DNA of 28,397 bases from JAKEGK01 sp036507695 (GTDB lineage Bacteria > Pseudomonadota > Gammaproteobacteria > SZUA-152): the NCBI GenBank assembly GCA_036507695.1, contig DATCIR010000060.1, forward strand, positions 1-28,397, read 5' to 3'. Below the pieces are notes generated by a model. It was not told where the DNA came from and did not search any database. It saw only the letters and a list, made by a program, of their open reading frames with translations. The position numbers were made by a program, and so were the translations under genes. Positions 7,536 to 14,864 of the stretch are shown piece after piece. Within the stretch, counting starts at the first letter, position 1, and each line of letters begins with the position of its first letter.

Positions 7536-7796
7536 ATGAGCTCAAAAGCGCTTGGCAAACACACTTCGGAAATTGAAGTGACGAATATCTCCTCGCACGG
7601 AGTATGGTTGTATGTGCGTGGAGAGGAATTTTTTATGTCATATGATGACTTTCCCTGGTTCAAAGAAGCTCACCTGAATCAAGTGCTTAATGTCGAAGAG
7701 CTTGCGCCCGGACATTTTTTCTGGCCGGAATTGGATGTCGATCTGGGAATTGAAACTATTAAGAATCCTCAACGTTTTCCATTAAAAGCAAAGTGA
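7536..7796 (+). CDS. DUF2442 domain protein
   Basis: An 86-residue protein whose whole length fits the DUF2442 family: VTNISSHGVWLYVRGEEFFM (about 15-34), then YDDFPWFKEA, LNQVLNVEEL, GHFFWPELDVDLGIETI and a terminal NPQRFPLKAK. The family is small, cytosolic and of unknown function, and is often paired with DUF4160; some such pairs have been suspected as toxin-antitoxin-like, but that is unproven. ATG at 7536 lies 41 bp inside the 3' end of the DUF4160 frame, an overlap typical of translational coupling. Because the upstream gene is now broken by the insertion, its translation may depend on new initiation. It appears intact. Confidence 0.85.
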   Translation: MSSKALGKHTSEIEVTNISSHGVWLYVRGEEFFMSYDDFPWFKEAHLNQVLNVEELAPGHFFWPELDVDLGIETIKNPQRFPLKAK

Positions 7797-7803
7797 TTAT
7801 GCA

Positions 7804-8033
7804 TTCCCACGGAGGACCGTGGGAACGAGATAAGCTCTGCGCGGTAACGCATATTTCGATGCGGTTCGTTCCTCACCGCATCCTACGGCGCTGCGTGGGA
7901 ACGCCCAGGAGTTAAAGATCCGCAGCGGTTTCCGTTAACAGCGAAGTGATATTATGCATTCCCACGGAGGACCGTGGGAACGAGATATGCGAGCCGTAAT
8001 TGTTTTACTCGTTCCCATGCTCCGCGTGGGAAC
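7804..8033. repeat. Cluster of REP-like palindromes between DUF2442 and eno
   Basis: Four palindromes can be traced. TTCCCACGG / CCGTGGGAA at 7804-7825 and again at 7959-7980 are identical, as is their flank (TATGCATTCCC to GAACGAGAT). GATGCGGT / ACCGCATC at 7858-7882 encloses TCGTTCCTC. GTTCCCATGC / GCGTGGGAAC at 8011-8033 is the same family, with arms interrupted by one mismatch. A GCGTGGGAACGC half-unit lies near 7892-7903. The cluster ends about 20 bp before the eno ribosome-binding site, so it may affect folding or supercoiling there. Spacing and orientation are irregular, so it is not CRISPR. Confidence 0.8.
7911..7949 (+). pseudogene. 3' remnant of a second DUF2442 gene
   Basis: A 39-nt stretch reads VKDPQRFPLTAK and then TGA. 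The intact neighbour ends IKNPQRFPLKAK and TGA. The DNA differs at roughly a quarter of positions, mostly third bases, so this is an old paralog and not a recent copy. Both tails are followed by the same REP unit (TTCCCACGG type). The rest of the second gene is gone, replaced by repeat DNA. Confidence 0.65.
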
Positions 8034-8065
8034 GCATAACCAAGCAGAACAAATGGAGTAATAAA

Positions 8066-9358
8066 GTGACAACAAGGTCAATGATTAAAGATATCAAGGC
8101 AAGAGAAATCTTAGACTCCCGGGGCAATCCCACGGTCGAGGCGGATGTGTATCTGGAATGCGGTGCGATCGGCCGCGCGGCGGTGCCATCGGGCGCATCG
8201 ACCGGTTCGCGGGAAGCGATTGAACTGCGTGATGGCGACAACAAGCGTTATTTGGGCAAGGGCGTGCGCAAAGCCGTTGCGCATGTCAATGGCGAAATCC
8301 GTCAGGCGCTGCTGGGGCATGATGCCGCGCATCAGGCCCATATCGACCAGCGCATGATTGAGCTCGATGGTTCGCCCAATAAAGAACGCCTGGGCGCCAA
8401 TGCCTTGCTGTCGGTGTCCATGGCCTGCGCCAAAGCCGTCGCCATTGAAAAAGGGGAATCGCTGTACCGTTACCTCGGGCAGGGCGAAAACTTCATCCTG
8501 CCGGTACCCATGATGAACATCATCAACGGCGGATCGCACGCGGACAACAGCGTGGACCTGCAGGAATTCATGATCATGCCAGTAGGCGCGCCGACTATCG
8601 CCGAAGCGATTCGTTACGGCGCGGAAGTATTCCATGCCTTAAAGAAAGTATTGAGCAGCCGGGGTATGAGTACCGCGGTTGGTGACGAAGGCGGTTTTGC
8701 GCCGGACCTGCCATCCAATGAAGCGGCTATCGAAGTGATTCTGGAAGCGATCGACAAAGCCGGCTATAAAGCCGGTAGTGATATTTATATTGGTATCGAT
8801 GCCGCCAGTTCGGAATTTTACAAGAACGGCAAATACGTACTGGCCTCGGAAGGTAAAAGTCTTTCATCGGTAGAGTTTATTGATGTGCTCGCCTCCTGGG
8901 TTGAAAAGTATCCCATTCTCAGTATTGAAGATGGCATGGATGAAAACGACTGGCATGGCTGGAAAAAACTGACGGAGCGGCTGGGCAACAATATTCAGTT
9001 AGTAGGCGACGATCTGTTTGTCACCAATACCAAAATACTGCAGGAAGGCATCGATAAAAAAATCGCCAATTCCATTCTGATTAAAGTCAATCAAATCGGC
9101 ACCCTGACTGAAACGCTGGACGCCATTAACCTGGCGAAGCAAGCCGGTTATACGACGGTGATTTCCCATCGCTCCGGCGAAACCGAAGACGCCACTATAG
9201 CGGATCTGGCGGTGGCGACCAATGCGGGTCAAATCAAAACCGGTTCGCTGTCGCGTTCCGATCGTGTCGCCAAATACAATCAATTAATTCGCATTGAAGA
9301 AGAGCTGGGCAAGCATGCGCGTTATGCCGGACGCGGCGCCTTTTCACAACTGAAATAA
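8066..9358 (+). CDS. eno: Enolase (phosphopyruvate hydratase)
   Basis: Interconverts 2-phosphoglycerate and phosphoenolpyruvate in glycolysis; in many gammaproteobacteria it is also part of the RNA degradosome. The 430-residue protein shows REILDSRGNPTVEADV near the start, PSGASTGSREAIELRDGD (mobile loop), NIINGGSHADNSVDLQEFMI, VGDEGGFAPDL, a Mg-binding SIEDGMDENDW, the catalytic Lys in ILIKVNQIGTLTETL, and SHRSGETEDATIADL. GTG at 8066 is chosen because GGAG at 8055-8058 lies 7 nt before it. ATG at 8081 is possible, with poorer spacing. A longer frame from about 8000 would translate REP repeat DNA and is rejected. ftsB follows 19 bp after the stop. Confidence 0.97.
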   Translation: MTTRSMIKDIKAREILDSRGNPTVEADVYLECGAIGRAAVPSGASTGSREAIELRDGDNKRYLGKGVRKAVAHVNGEIRQALLGHDAAHQAHIDQRMIELDGSPNKERLGANALLSVSMACAKAVAIEKGESLYRYLGQGENFILPVPMMNIINGGSHADNSVDLQEFMIMPVGAPTIAEAIRYGAEVFHALKKVLSSRGMSTAVGDEGGFAPDLPSNEAAIEVILEAIDKAGYKAGSDIYIGIDAASSEFYKNGKYVLASEGKSLSSVEFIDVLASWVEKYPILSIEDGMDENDWHGWKKLTERLGNNIQLVGDDLFVTNTKILQEGIDKKIANSILIKVNQIGTLTETLDAINLAKQAGYTTVISHRSGETEDATIADLAVATNAGQIKTGSLSRSDRVAKYNQLIRIEEELGKHARYAGRGAFSQLK

Positions 9359-9377
9359 TTGTTCAGCCGCGGAGTTA

Positions 9378-9665
9378 ATGAAAGCACTTGTCGCCATCCT
9401 CATCGTGTTATTGCTGGTATTGCAATACAAGCTTTGGTTTGGTGGCGGCAATATGCGTGAGCTGTGGCAGTTGCAGGCGGCGATTGAAGAGCAGAAAAAA
9501 GAAAACGGCAAACTCCGTGAACGCAACACCGCGCTGGAAGCCGAAGTGCAGGATTTAAAGCAGGGTCTTGAAGCCATCGAGGAACGGGCGCGCAACGAGT
9601 TGGGTATGATAAAAAAGGGCGAGACCTTTTACCAGATTATCGAGAGCGAAGAACCTAAACCATAA
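9378..9665 (+). CDS. ftsB: Cell division protein FtsB
   Basis: A bitopic inner-membrane protein of the divisome that joins FtsL and FtsQ and helps activate septal peptidoglycan synthesis. The 95 residues have a short cytosolic start, one membrane helix (about 4-20, ALVAILIVLLLVLQYKLWF), then GGGN and a coiled coil with heptad spacing (about 29-72). The ending ERARNELGMIKKGETFYQII is diagnostic for FtsB/DivIC proteins. It sits in the usual eno-ftsB-ispD order, 19 bp after eno and 33 bp before ispD. E. coli FtsB is slightly longer (about 103 residues). Confidence 0.95.
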   Translation: MKALVAILIVLLLVLQYKLWFGGGNMRELWQLQAAIEEQKKENGKLRERNTALEAEVQDLKQGLEAIEERARNELGMIKKGETFYQIIESEEPKP

Positions 9666-9698
9666 GCAGCGCTATTTCCGTTAACTTACAATCACACC

Positions 9699-10406
9699 AT
9701 GTCTTCAACGATTTCCAACTGGGCAGTCGTACCCGCCGCGGGCAGCGGCTCCCGCATGGCAACGGATGTGCCCAAGCAGTATCTGCACATTCACGGCAGA
9801 ACCATTCTTGAACACACCATTGAGCGTTTGCTCAGCCATCCCCGGATTGACGGCGCCGTTGTGGCCATCGCGGCGGATGACGGGCGTTGGGATAAGCTGC
9901 AATTTCAAACCCATAAACCTATCATCAAGACCCTCGGCGGCAAAGAGCGCTGCCATTCGGTAAAGAACGCGCTTTACGAGCTAACGCGGCGCGGCGCGGA
10001 CCGCGATTGGGTACTGGTGCACGACGCCGCCCGGCCCTGTCTGCGTCATGAAGACCTGGACCGGTTATTCAAGCAATTGTCCGATCACATGGTCGGCGGA
10101 TTGTTGGCCTTCCCGGTCAAGGACACCATGAAGCGCGGCGACGAAAAGCAGCGTGTTATTGAAACAGTCGACCGCGACCGGCTCTGGCACGCATTAACGC
10201 CGCAAATGTTTCGTTTGCATTTGTTGCGCGATGCGTTGAACAATGCAATCAATGACGGGTTTCTGGTGACCGACGAAGCATCCGCTGTGGAACATGCCGG
10301 TTATCAACCCAAGCTGGTGGAAGGTCACGCGGATAATATTAAAATCACCACGCCCGAGGATTTGGCGCTAGCGGCGTTTTATTTATCCAACATAGGGAAT
10401 CAATAG
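9699..10406 (+). CDS. ispD: 2-C-methyl-D-erythritol 4-phosphate cytidylyltransferase
   Basis: Third step of the MEP isoprenoid pathway: CTP plus methylerythritol phosphate gives CDP-ME. The 235-residue protein carries the nucleotide-binding VPAAGSGSRM at 11-20, with Lys in DVPKQYL near 24-28, then VLVHDAARPC, the substrate-binding GLLAFPVKDTMKR, TPQMFR, and DEASAVE followed by KITTPEDL near the end. These are the family's key residues. It is followed 13 bp later by ispF, the usual partner although the pathway has ispE between them. Likely transcribed with eno and ftsB. Confidence 0.96.
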   Translation: MSSTISNWAVVPAAGSGSRMATDVPKQYLHIHGRTILEHTIERLLSHPRIDGAVVAIAADDGRWDKLQFQTHKPIIKTLGGKERCHSVKNALYELTRRGADRDWVLVHDAARPCLRHEDLDRLFKQLSDHMVGGLLAFPVKDTMKRGDEKQRVIETVDRDRLWHALTPQMFRLHLLRDALNNAINDGFLVTDEASAVEHAGYQPKLVEGHADNIKITTPEDLALAAFYLSNIGNQ

Positions 10407-10419
10407 AAGGATAACGGCT

Positions 10420-10899
10420 ATGAGAATCGGTCACGGTTATGACGCGCATCGTTTTAAGGACGGTAAGGGGATTGTGCTGGGTGGTGTCGATATTCCCTTT
10501 AATAAAAGCTTTGAAGCGCACTCCGATGGTGACGTAATGCTGCATGCGCTGTGCGACGCCATGCTGGGCGCGGCGGCGTTAGGTGATATCGGCAAACATT
10601 TTCCCGATAGCAGCGATGACTACAAGGGCATCAACAGCCGTTTGTTATTACAAAAAGTCCATGCGTTAATCACAAAGAAAAACTATCGTGTAGGCAATGT
10701 CGATATTACGGTGGTTGCGGAGGCGCCGAAATTGGCGCCGTATATTGACAACATGCGCCAGCATATTGCCGAAGATCTAAACGTCAATATCGACTGCGTC
10801 AGTGTGAAAGCGACCACCACGGAAGGCATGGGGTTTGTCGGGCGCGGCGAAGGCGTGGGTGTGCATGCCGCCGTATTATTGAAAGAGTCGTCGGACTGA
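10420..10899 (+). CDS. ispF: 2-C-methyl-D-erythritol 2,4-cyclodiphosphate synthase
   Basis: Closes CDP-ME 2-phosphate to MEcPP with release of CMP. It is a small trimeric enzyme with metal sites between subunits. The 159-residue protein begins MRIGHGYDAHRF with metal ligands Asp8 and His10, and has His42 in DVMLHALCDAMLGAAALGD. HFPDSSDDYKG and a C-terminal KATTTEGMGFVGRGEG are also conserved. It starts at ATG 10420, with AGAAGGAT about 11 nt upstream. Complete and typical in length. Confidence 0.97.
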   Translation: MRIGHGYDAHRFKDGKGIVLGGVDIPFNKSFEAHSDGDVMLHALCDAMLGAAALGDIGKHFPDSSDDYKGINSRLLLQKVHALITKKNYRVGNVDITVVAEAPKLAPYIDNMRQHIAEDLNVNIDCVSVKATTTEGMGFVGRGEGVGVHAAVLLKESSD

Positions 10900-10927
10900 T
10901 TTCATCGTTCCGGTTTTTCCGCCCCGA

Positions 10928-11944
10928 TTGTCACACCTGCTGCAACTCCACTATGTACTCGACCGGCCCGACGCCAACGCGGCTATTCGCCAGCGCCCGG
11001 AAGATTTTCGCGTTAGCGAGCAACTTAGTTTCGAGCCTGACGGTGCAGGCCAGCACGTTTATCTCTTTATCGAAAAGCGCGGCCTCAATACGGAAGATCT
11101 GGCCAGCCAGTTAGCCAAATTCGCGGATGTGCCGCCGGTGGCTGTCGGTTATGCGGGACTGAAAGACCGGCACGCGGTAACCCGGCAATGGCTCAGTGTC
11201 GACCTGGCGGGCAAGCCCGAACCGCACTGGCCGGAACTGAATACGGATAATGTCACAGTCGTTGAGACAGTCCGGCATACCCGGAAATTAAAACGGGGCG
11301 CGCTGCGCGGCAATCAGTTTCAAATCACCTTGCGTGACTACACTGGCGATCCACAAGACCTGGCGCGCCGTCTTGAGTTCATGCAACTGCAAGGCATCGC
11401 GAATTATTTTGGCGGGCAGCGCTTTGGCCGTCATGACGCCAACCTCAAACAAGCCGAAAAACTATTAACCGGCAAAGTAAAACAGGTAAAGCGTCATTTG
11501 CGCGGCCTGTATCTGTCCGCCGTGCGCTCGTATTTATTTAATCTCGTGTTGTCGCAGCGCGTTGCGGACCGCACCTGGAATCAGGCCATCGCGGGCGACG
11601 TGATGATGCTGGAAGGTAGTCACAGCGTGTTTGCGGCCGATAGGATTGACAGTGAAATCATTCAGCGCGTGACTGCGTTGGATATCCACCCCACCGGCCC
11701 GCTGTGGGGTCATGGAATTCCAATGACAACCCGCGACGCACTGGACATTGAAACCCGAACTTTACAATCGCATCAAAACTGGTGTGAATTGCTTAGCCAT
11801 GCCGGACTAAAACAGGAGCGCCGCGCCTTGCGGGTAAAGGTTGTGGATTTGAACTGGGAGTGGCGGGGTAAAGATGTGGTGTTGGATTTTCAATTGCCGG
11901 CGGGCAGTTATGCGACGGCGGTGTTGCGGGAACTGGTTCGCTAA
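10928..11944 (+). CDS. truD: tRNA pseudouridine(13) synthase TruD
   Basis: Isomerises U13 of tRNA-Glu to pseudouridine. The protein (338 residues from TTG at 10928) shows the TruD signature: RPEDFRVSEQLSFEPDGAGQ, the catalytic Asp80 in YAGLKDRHAVTRQW, KRGALRGNQF, and NYFGGQRFGRHDANL at the start of the inserted TRUD domain. It ends with LPAGSYATAVLREL, typical for the family. The start is uncertain: TTG at 10928 is the best-placed codon but lacks a strong ribosome-binding site. It follows ispF by 28 bp. Its stop codon directly abuts the stop of the convergent Smr gene with no spacer. Confidence 0.94.
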   Translation: MSHLLQLHYVLDRPDANAAIRQRPEDFRVSEQLSFEPDGAGQHVYLFIEKRGLNTEDLASQLAKFADVPPVAVGYAGLKDRHAVTRQWLSVDLAGKPEPHWPELNTDNVTVVETVRHTRKLKRGALRGNQFQITLRDYTGDPQDLARRLEFMQLQGIANYFGGQRFGRHDANLKQAEKLLTGKVKQVKRHLRGLYLSAVRSYLFNLVLSQRVADRTWNQAIAGDVMMLEGSHSVFAADRIDSEIIQRVTALDIHPTGPLWGHGIPMTTRDALDIETRTLQSHQNWCELLSHAGLKQERRALRVKVVDLNWEWRGKDVVLDFQLPAGSYATAVLRELVR

Positions 11945-12493
11945 CTATTTCTCTCGTTGCCGCTTCAACAACACATACACCGCGCCGGTGCCGCCATGCT
12001 GCGGCAGCGCCGTGACAAACGCGAGCACTTGTGACGATTCCCGCAACCATTGATTAACGTGGGTCTTGATGGCCGGTTTGTTGCCAAGGGATCCCATGCC
12101 GCGGCCATGCACGACGAGTACACAACGTTGCTGGTTGGCGAGTGCGGCGTTAAGCGCATGCTGCAGTTTAAGGCCCGCTTCATTGACGGTTGAACCGTGC
12201 AGGTCGATTTTGGCTTCAACGGGGAACTGGCCTTTTTTCAGTTTGGCCAAGGTTTTTTGCGGCACGCCATCGCGCGCGAACAGCAGGGTTTCATCCGCGG
12301 ATACGGTTGGGGTATATTCCAGTTCGCCGAATGGGGAATGCGGTTTGGGTTCTTTTAATGCACGTTTGGGTCTAGTTGTTTTGGGCGTGTTGTCAGGTTC
12401 AATTTTAGTTTGCGGCAGCGGTGTCACGCCTTCCATCATTTCCTGGAACAAGCGCGCGTCTTCAGCGTTTATGGGGGGATTTTTCCTGCTCAT
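11945..12493 (-). CDS. Smr domain protein (SmrB/YfcN-like endonuclease family)
   Basis: A 182-residue protein with an unstructured, basic and proline-rich first half (about 1-60) and a C-terminal Smr domain. DLHGSTVNEA at about 97-106 and the HGRGMGSLGNKPAIK loop at 129-143 are the two signature motifs, followed by ALPQHGGTGAVYVLL. In E. coli the related SmrB cuts mRNA at collided ribosomes; other family members nick DNA. The sequence cannot tell SmrA from SmrB type, so no symbol is given. It is the only - strand gene in the surE-truD area, is convergent with truD (stops adjoining), and is divergent from surE, sharing the 12494-12572 spacer. Confidence 0.9.
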   Translation of the reverse strand: MSRKNPPINAEDARLFQEMMEGVTPLPQTKIEPDNTPKTTRPKRALKEPKPHSPFGELEYTPTVSADETLLFARDGVPQKTLAKLKKGQFPVEAKIDLHGSTVNEAGLKLQHALNAALANQQRCVLVVHGRGMGSLGNKPAIKTHVNQWLRESSQVLAFVTALPQHGGTGAVYVLLKRQREK

Positions 12494-12520
12494 GCTCTGT
12501 GAGATTTCAAAAGTTTAGCG

Positions 12521-12526
12521 TATAAT
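12521..12526 (+). promoter_or_regulatory. Possible -10 box for surE-pcm
   Basis: A perfect TATAAT lies 47 nt before the surE ATG, in the short spacer between the divergent Smr and surE genes. I see no good -35 hexamer 16-18 nt upstream, so this may be a weak or activator-dependent promoter. The surE-pcm-nlpD-rpoS block needs a start here because the gene upstream faces the other way. Confidence 0.45.
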
Positions 12527-12572
12527 CCTGCGCAACCACGGATCTCCGATTATTACATTCCAAAACCCATCC

Positions 12573-13319
12573 ATGCGTATATTACTGAGCAACGACGACG
12601 GCTATCAAGCTCCAGGGCTCAAAACTCTCGCGAAAGTTCTCCAATCCATCGCTGATATCACGGTAGTCGCGCCGGATCGCAACCGCAGCGGCGCCAGCAA
12701 TTCCTTAACCCTGGACTCGCCAATGCGTCCGCAAACGATGGATAATGGTTTTATTTGTGTCGATGGCACGCCAACCGATTGTGTGCACCTGGCCATTACC
12801 GGGCTGTTGGATATGGAACCGGATATGGTGATTGCCGGTATCAATGCCGGGTCCAATATGGGTGACGATGTGATTTACTCGGGCACGGTGGCCGCGGCGA
12901 TGGAAGGCCGGTTCCTGGGATTGCCCGCCATGGCCATATCGCTGGCGGGCGTAAGCTTCCAGTATTACGAAACCGCGGCGCAAGTCGCCATCAAGCTGGT
13001 GGAAAAATTACAAAGACATGCTTTGCCCGCGGACACTATACTTAACGTCAATGTGCCGGATGTGCCCTGGGATCAGCTCGCGGGTTTTGAAGCGACGCGG
13101 CTGGGGCGCCGCCATAAGTCGGAACCGGTGGTAAAAACCGTGGATCCGCGGGGACGGCCCATTTACTGGGTAGGTCCGGTTGGCAAGGAAGAAGATGCCG
13201 GTCCCGGCACGGATTTTCATGCGGTAAACAATAATGCGGTATCCATCACGCCGATCCACGTGGATCTGACACAATATAAAGCCATCGACACTGTGGCCAA
13301 CTGGCTGCAAGGGGAGTAA
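12573..13319 (+). CDS. surE: 5'/3'-nucleotidase SurE
   Basis: A metal-dependent survival nucleotidase that removes phosphate from nucleoside 5'- and 3'-monophosphates and short polyphosphate. The 248-residue protein begins MRILLSNDDGYQAPGL with the metal ligands Asp8 and Asp9, then APDRNRSGASNSLT (the conserved Ser), and GINAGSNMGDDVIYSGTVAA with the conserved Asn. D-G-T-P-T-D-C-V-H is present at about 65-73. It starts at ATG 12573. pcm follows 8 bp after the stop, the classic surE-pcm pair that precedes nlpD-rpoS in gammaproteobacteria. Confidence 0.97.
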   Translation: MRILLSNDDGYQAPGLKTLAKVLQSIADITVVAPDRNRSGASNSLTLDSPMRPQTMDNGFICVDGTPTDCVHLAITGLLDMEPDMVIAGINAGSNMGDDVIYSGTVAAAMEGRFLGLPAMAISLAGVSFQYYETAAQVAIKLVEKLQRHALPADTILNVNVPDVPWDQLAGFEATRLGRRHKSEPVVKTVDPRGRPIYWVGPVGKEEDAGPGTDFHAVNNNAVSITPIHVDLTQYKAIDTVANWLQGE

Positions 13320-13327
13320 GGGGAATC

Positions 13328-14002
13328 GTGTTCATGAAATTACAACATCGTGGCATTGGCATGACGTCGCAGCGCACCCGGGAACGGTTGATCAAGCGTC
13401 TCGAAGAACAGGGGATTAAGAATGCCATGGTGCTGGATGCGATTCGGCAGACACCGCGGCATATCTTTGTTGATGAAGCCCTTGCCAGCCGCGCCTATGA
13501 AGATACCGCGCTGCCGATCGGTTACAGTCAAACGATTTCGCAACCTTTTGTCGTGGCGCGCATGACCGAAGCGCTGGTGACCACAGGCCCATTAGAAAAA
13601 GTGTTGGAAGTTGGGACCGGATCGGGATATCAGTCCGCGGTGTTGTCACGGTTCGCAACCACGGTATACACCGTGGAACGCATTGAACCTCTCTTGGTAC
13701 AGGCGCGCCGCCGCTTCATGGAATTACGAATCCGCAATATTCGCTCACACCACAACGATGGAAACTGGGGCTGGCCGGAACATGAGCCCTACGATGGTAT
13801 TATCGTGACCGCGGCGCCGGTGGACATTCCGCAAAGCCTGCTAAAACAATTGCAAATCGGCGGCCGCTTGGTGATGCCCGTCGGACAAAGTGGCGAGCAG
13901 AACTTGTTGTTGATTACCCGCACTGAAACCGGCTTTGAAAAAGAAGTGCTCAACCAGGTCAGTTTCGTGCCGATGTTGGGTGGTACCGTCGAAACATTGT
14001 GA
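13328..14002 (+). CDS. pcm: Protein-L-isoaspartate O-methyltransferase
   Basis: Repairs isomerised Asp and Asn residues in aged proteins by methylating L-isoaspartate with SAM. The 224-residue protein has the family's GIGMTSQRTRERLI start region, RHIFVDEAL, LPIGYSQTISQPFVVARMTE (about 62-81, with the conserved S/T-I-S-Q-P), the SAM motif LEVGTGSGYQSAVL at about 93-106, VERIEPL, and YDGIIVTAAP. GTG at 13328 is 4 nt after AAGGGG and ATG at 13334 is 10 nt after it; either could be used. It lies 8 bp after surE and is probably translated from the same message. Confidence 0.96.
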   Translation: MFMKLQHRGIGMTSQRTRERLIKRLEEQGIKNAMVLDAIRQTPRHIFVDEALASRAYEDTALPIGYSQTISQPFVVARMTEALVTTGPLEKVLEVGTGSGYQSAVLSRFATTVYTVERIEPLLVQARRRFMELRIRNIRSHHNDGNWGWPEHEPYDGIIVTAAPVDIPQSLLKQLQIGGRLVMPVGQSGEQNLLLITRTETGFEKEVLNQVSFVPMLGGTVETL

Positions 14003-14045
14003 ACCTATTTATTAATAGTTTTCCTTACATTAAATTTCCGAAATC

Positions 14046-14627
14046 GTGCAACTGTTTTCTTCCTTATATGAACGAGTGATGCGCTGGGCTGCTCATCGGC
14101 ACGCGCAGTGGTATCTTGCCGCGCTGAGTTTTGCCGAGTCGTCCTTTTTCCCTATCCCGCCCGATGTCATGCTGGCCCCCATGGCATTGGCCGATACAAA
14201 AAAAGCCTGGCGCTATGCCCTGATTACCACCGTGTTTTCCGTACTGGGTGGGGCGGCGGGTTACGCCATTGGCATGTTCGCTTTTGACCTGGTGCAACCG
14301 CTATTGGAAAAAGCCGGTTATATGGATAACTACCAACTGGCGGTGGGCTGGTTTGAAGAATGGGGAGTATGGGTGGTCTTTGTGGCGGGATTTTCGCCCA
14401 TCCCCTACAAATTATTTACCATTGCCGCCGGCGTGGTTTCCATGGCTTTTCCGCCATTTGTAATTGCTTCCATCATCGGGCGCGGTGGTAGGTTTTTTAT
14501 CGTAGCGGGACTGATGGCGTGGGGTGGCGCAAGAATGGACCTGCTGTTGCGGCAATACGTCGACCGGATCGGCTGGGCGGTAGTAGGGCTGGTTGTTATC
14601 GCCGTTATTGGGTACGAATTTTTGTGA
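14046..14627 (+). CDS. YqaA/DedA-type VTT-domain membrane protein
   Basis: A 193-residue polytopic membrane protein of the DedA/VTT (SNARE-associated) superfamily. It has the family loop FAESSFFPIPPDVMLAPMAL (about 27-46), several membrane helices with glycines (VFSVLGGAAGYAIGMFAF), and the second re-entrant loop VFVAGFSPIPYKLFTIAAGV (about 112-131), then GRGGRFFIV. DedA relatives include undecaprenyl-phosphate translocases, but the YqaA branch is not well characterised, so the substrate is left open. Start is GTG at 14046. Placement between pcm and nlpD is known from other gammaproteobacteria, for example xanthomonads. Confidence 0.88.
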   Translation: MQLFSSLYERVMRWAAHRHAQWYLAALSFAESSFFPIPPDVMLAPMALADTKKAWRYALITTVFSVLGGAAGYAIGMFAFDLVQPLLEKAGYMDNYQLAVGWFEEWGVWVVFVAGFSPIPYKLFTIAAGVVSMAFPPFVIASIIGRGGRFFIVAGLMAWGGARMDLLLRQYVDRIGWAVVGLVVIAVIGYEFL

Positions 14628-14864
14628 TAGAAGTTGTCTCAAAATAATTGTTACCTCCGGCGCGCGCCAAGTAATGAAAACGGATCATGGATTTATTTCA
14701 AGTGGTTGCGAGATCGACACTCAATGCGTGGAATACTTGCTGGTGATATTCCTGATTGCCGCGAAGCTCGAGTTGTCCAGCCATGGCGACCGGCGTTAAC
14801 GGGTCAACGGTTCCTGCTGCTTGAACCCTGCCGTAGGTATCCACATAATCCTTATTGCCGGGAA

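Larger units (their letters stand above)
7091..7576 (+). pseudogene. DUF4160 gene, interrupted by a tir-bounded insertion
   Basis: GTG at 7091, after AAAGGAAATT, opens a frame reading SPTVFREQGFRFFFFSREE then LRMHVHVHCENGEAKY and LEPQIELAHN, the N-terminal pattern of small DUF4160 proteins. After 7232 the frame enters an insertion and stops at 7247-7249, giving a 52-residue stub. Removing 7233-7478 (the insertion plus one target copy) restores one frame that continues YKLKRHELKQIETIIEDHY then HELKSAWQTHFGN and a TGA at 7574-7576, for 79 residues, the normal family ending. Function of the family is unknown; it often sits next to DUF2442, as here, where the DUF2442 start lies inside its 3' end. 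The gene is broken by the insertion and otherwise looks undamaged. Confidence 0.85.

Noticed and set aside
7797..8040. CRISPR array
   Set aside because: Repeats differ in type, orientation and spacing, are themselves palindromic REP units, and no cas gene is present.
8000..8065. Longer N-terminus for enolase
   Set aside because: The extra residues are a translation of REP repeat DNA; GTG at 8066 has a good ribosome-binding site.
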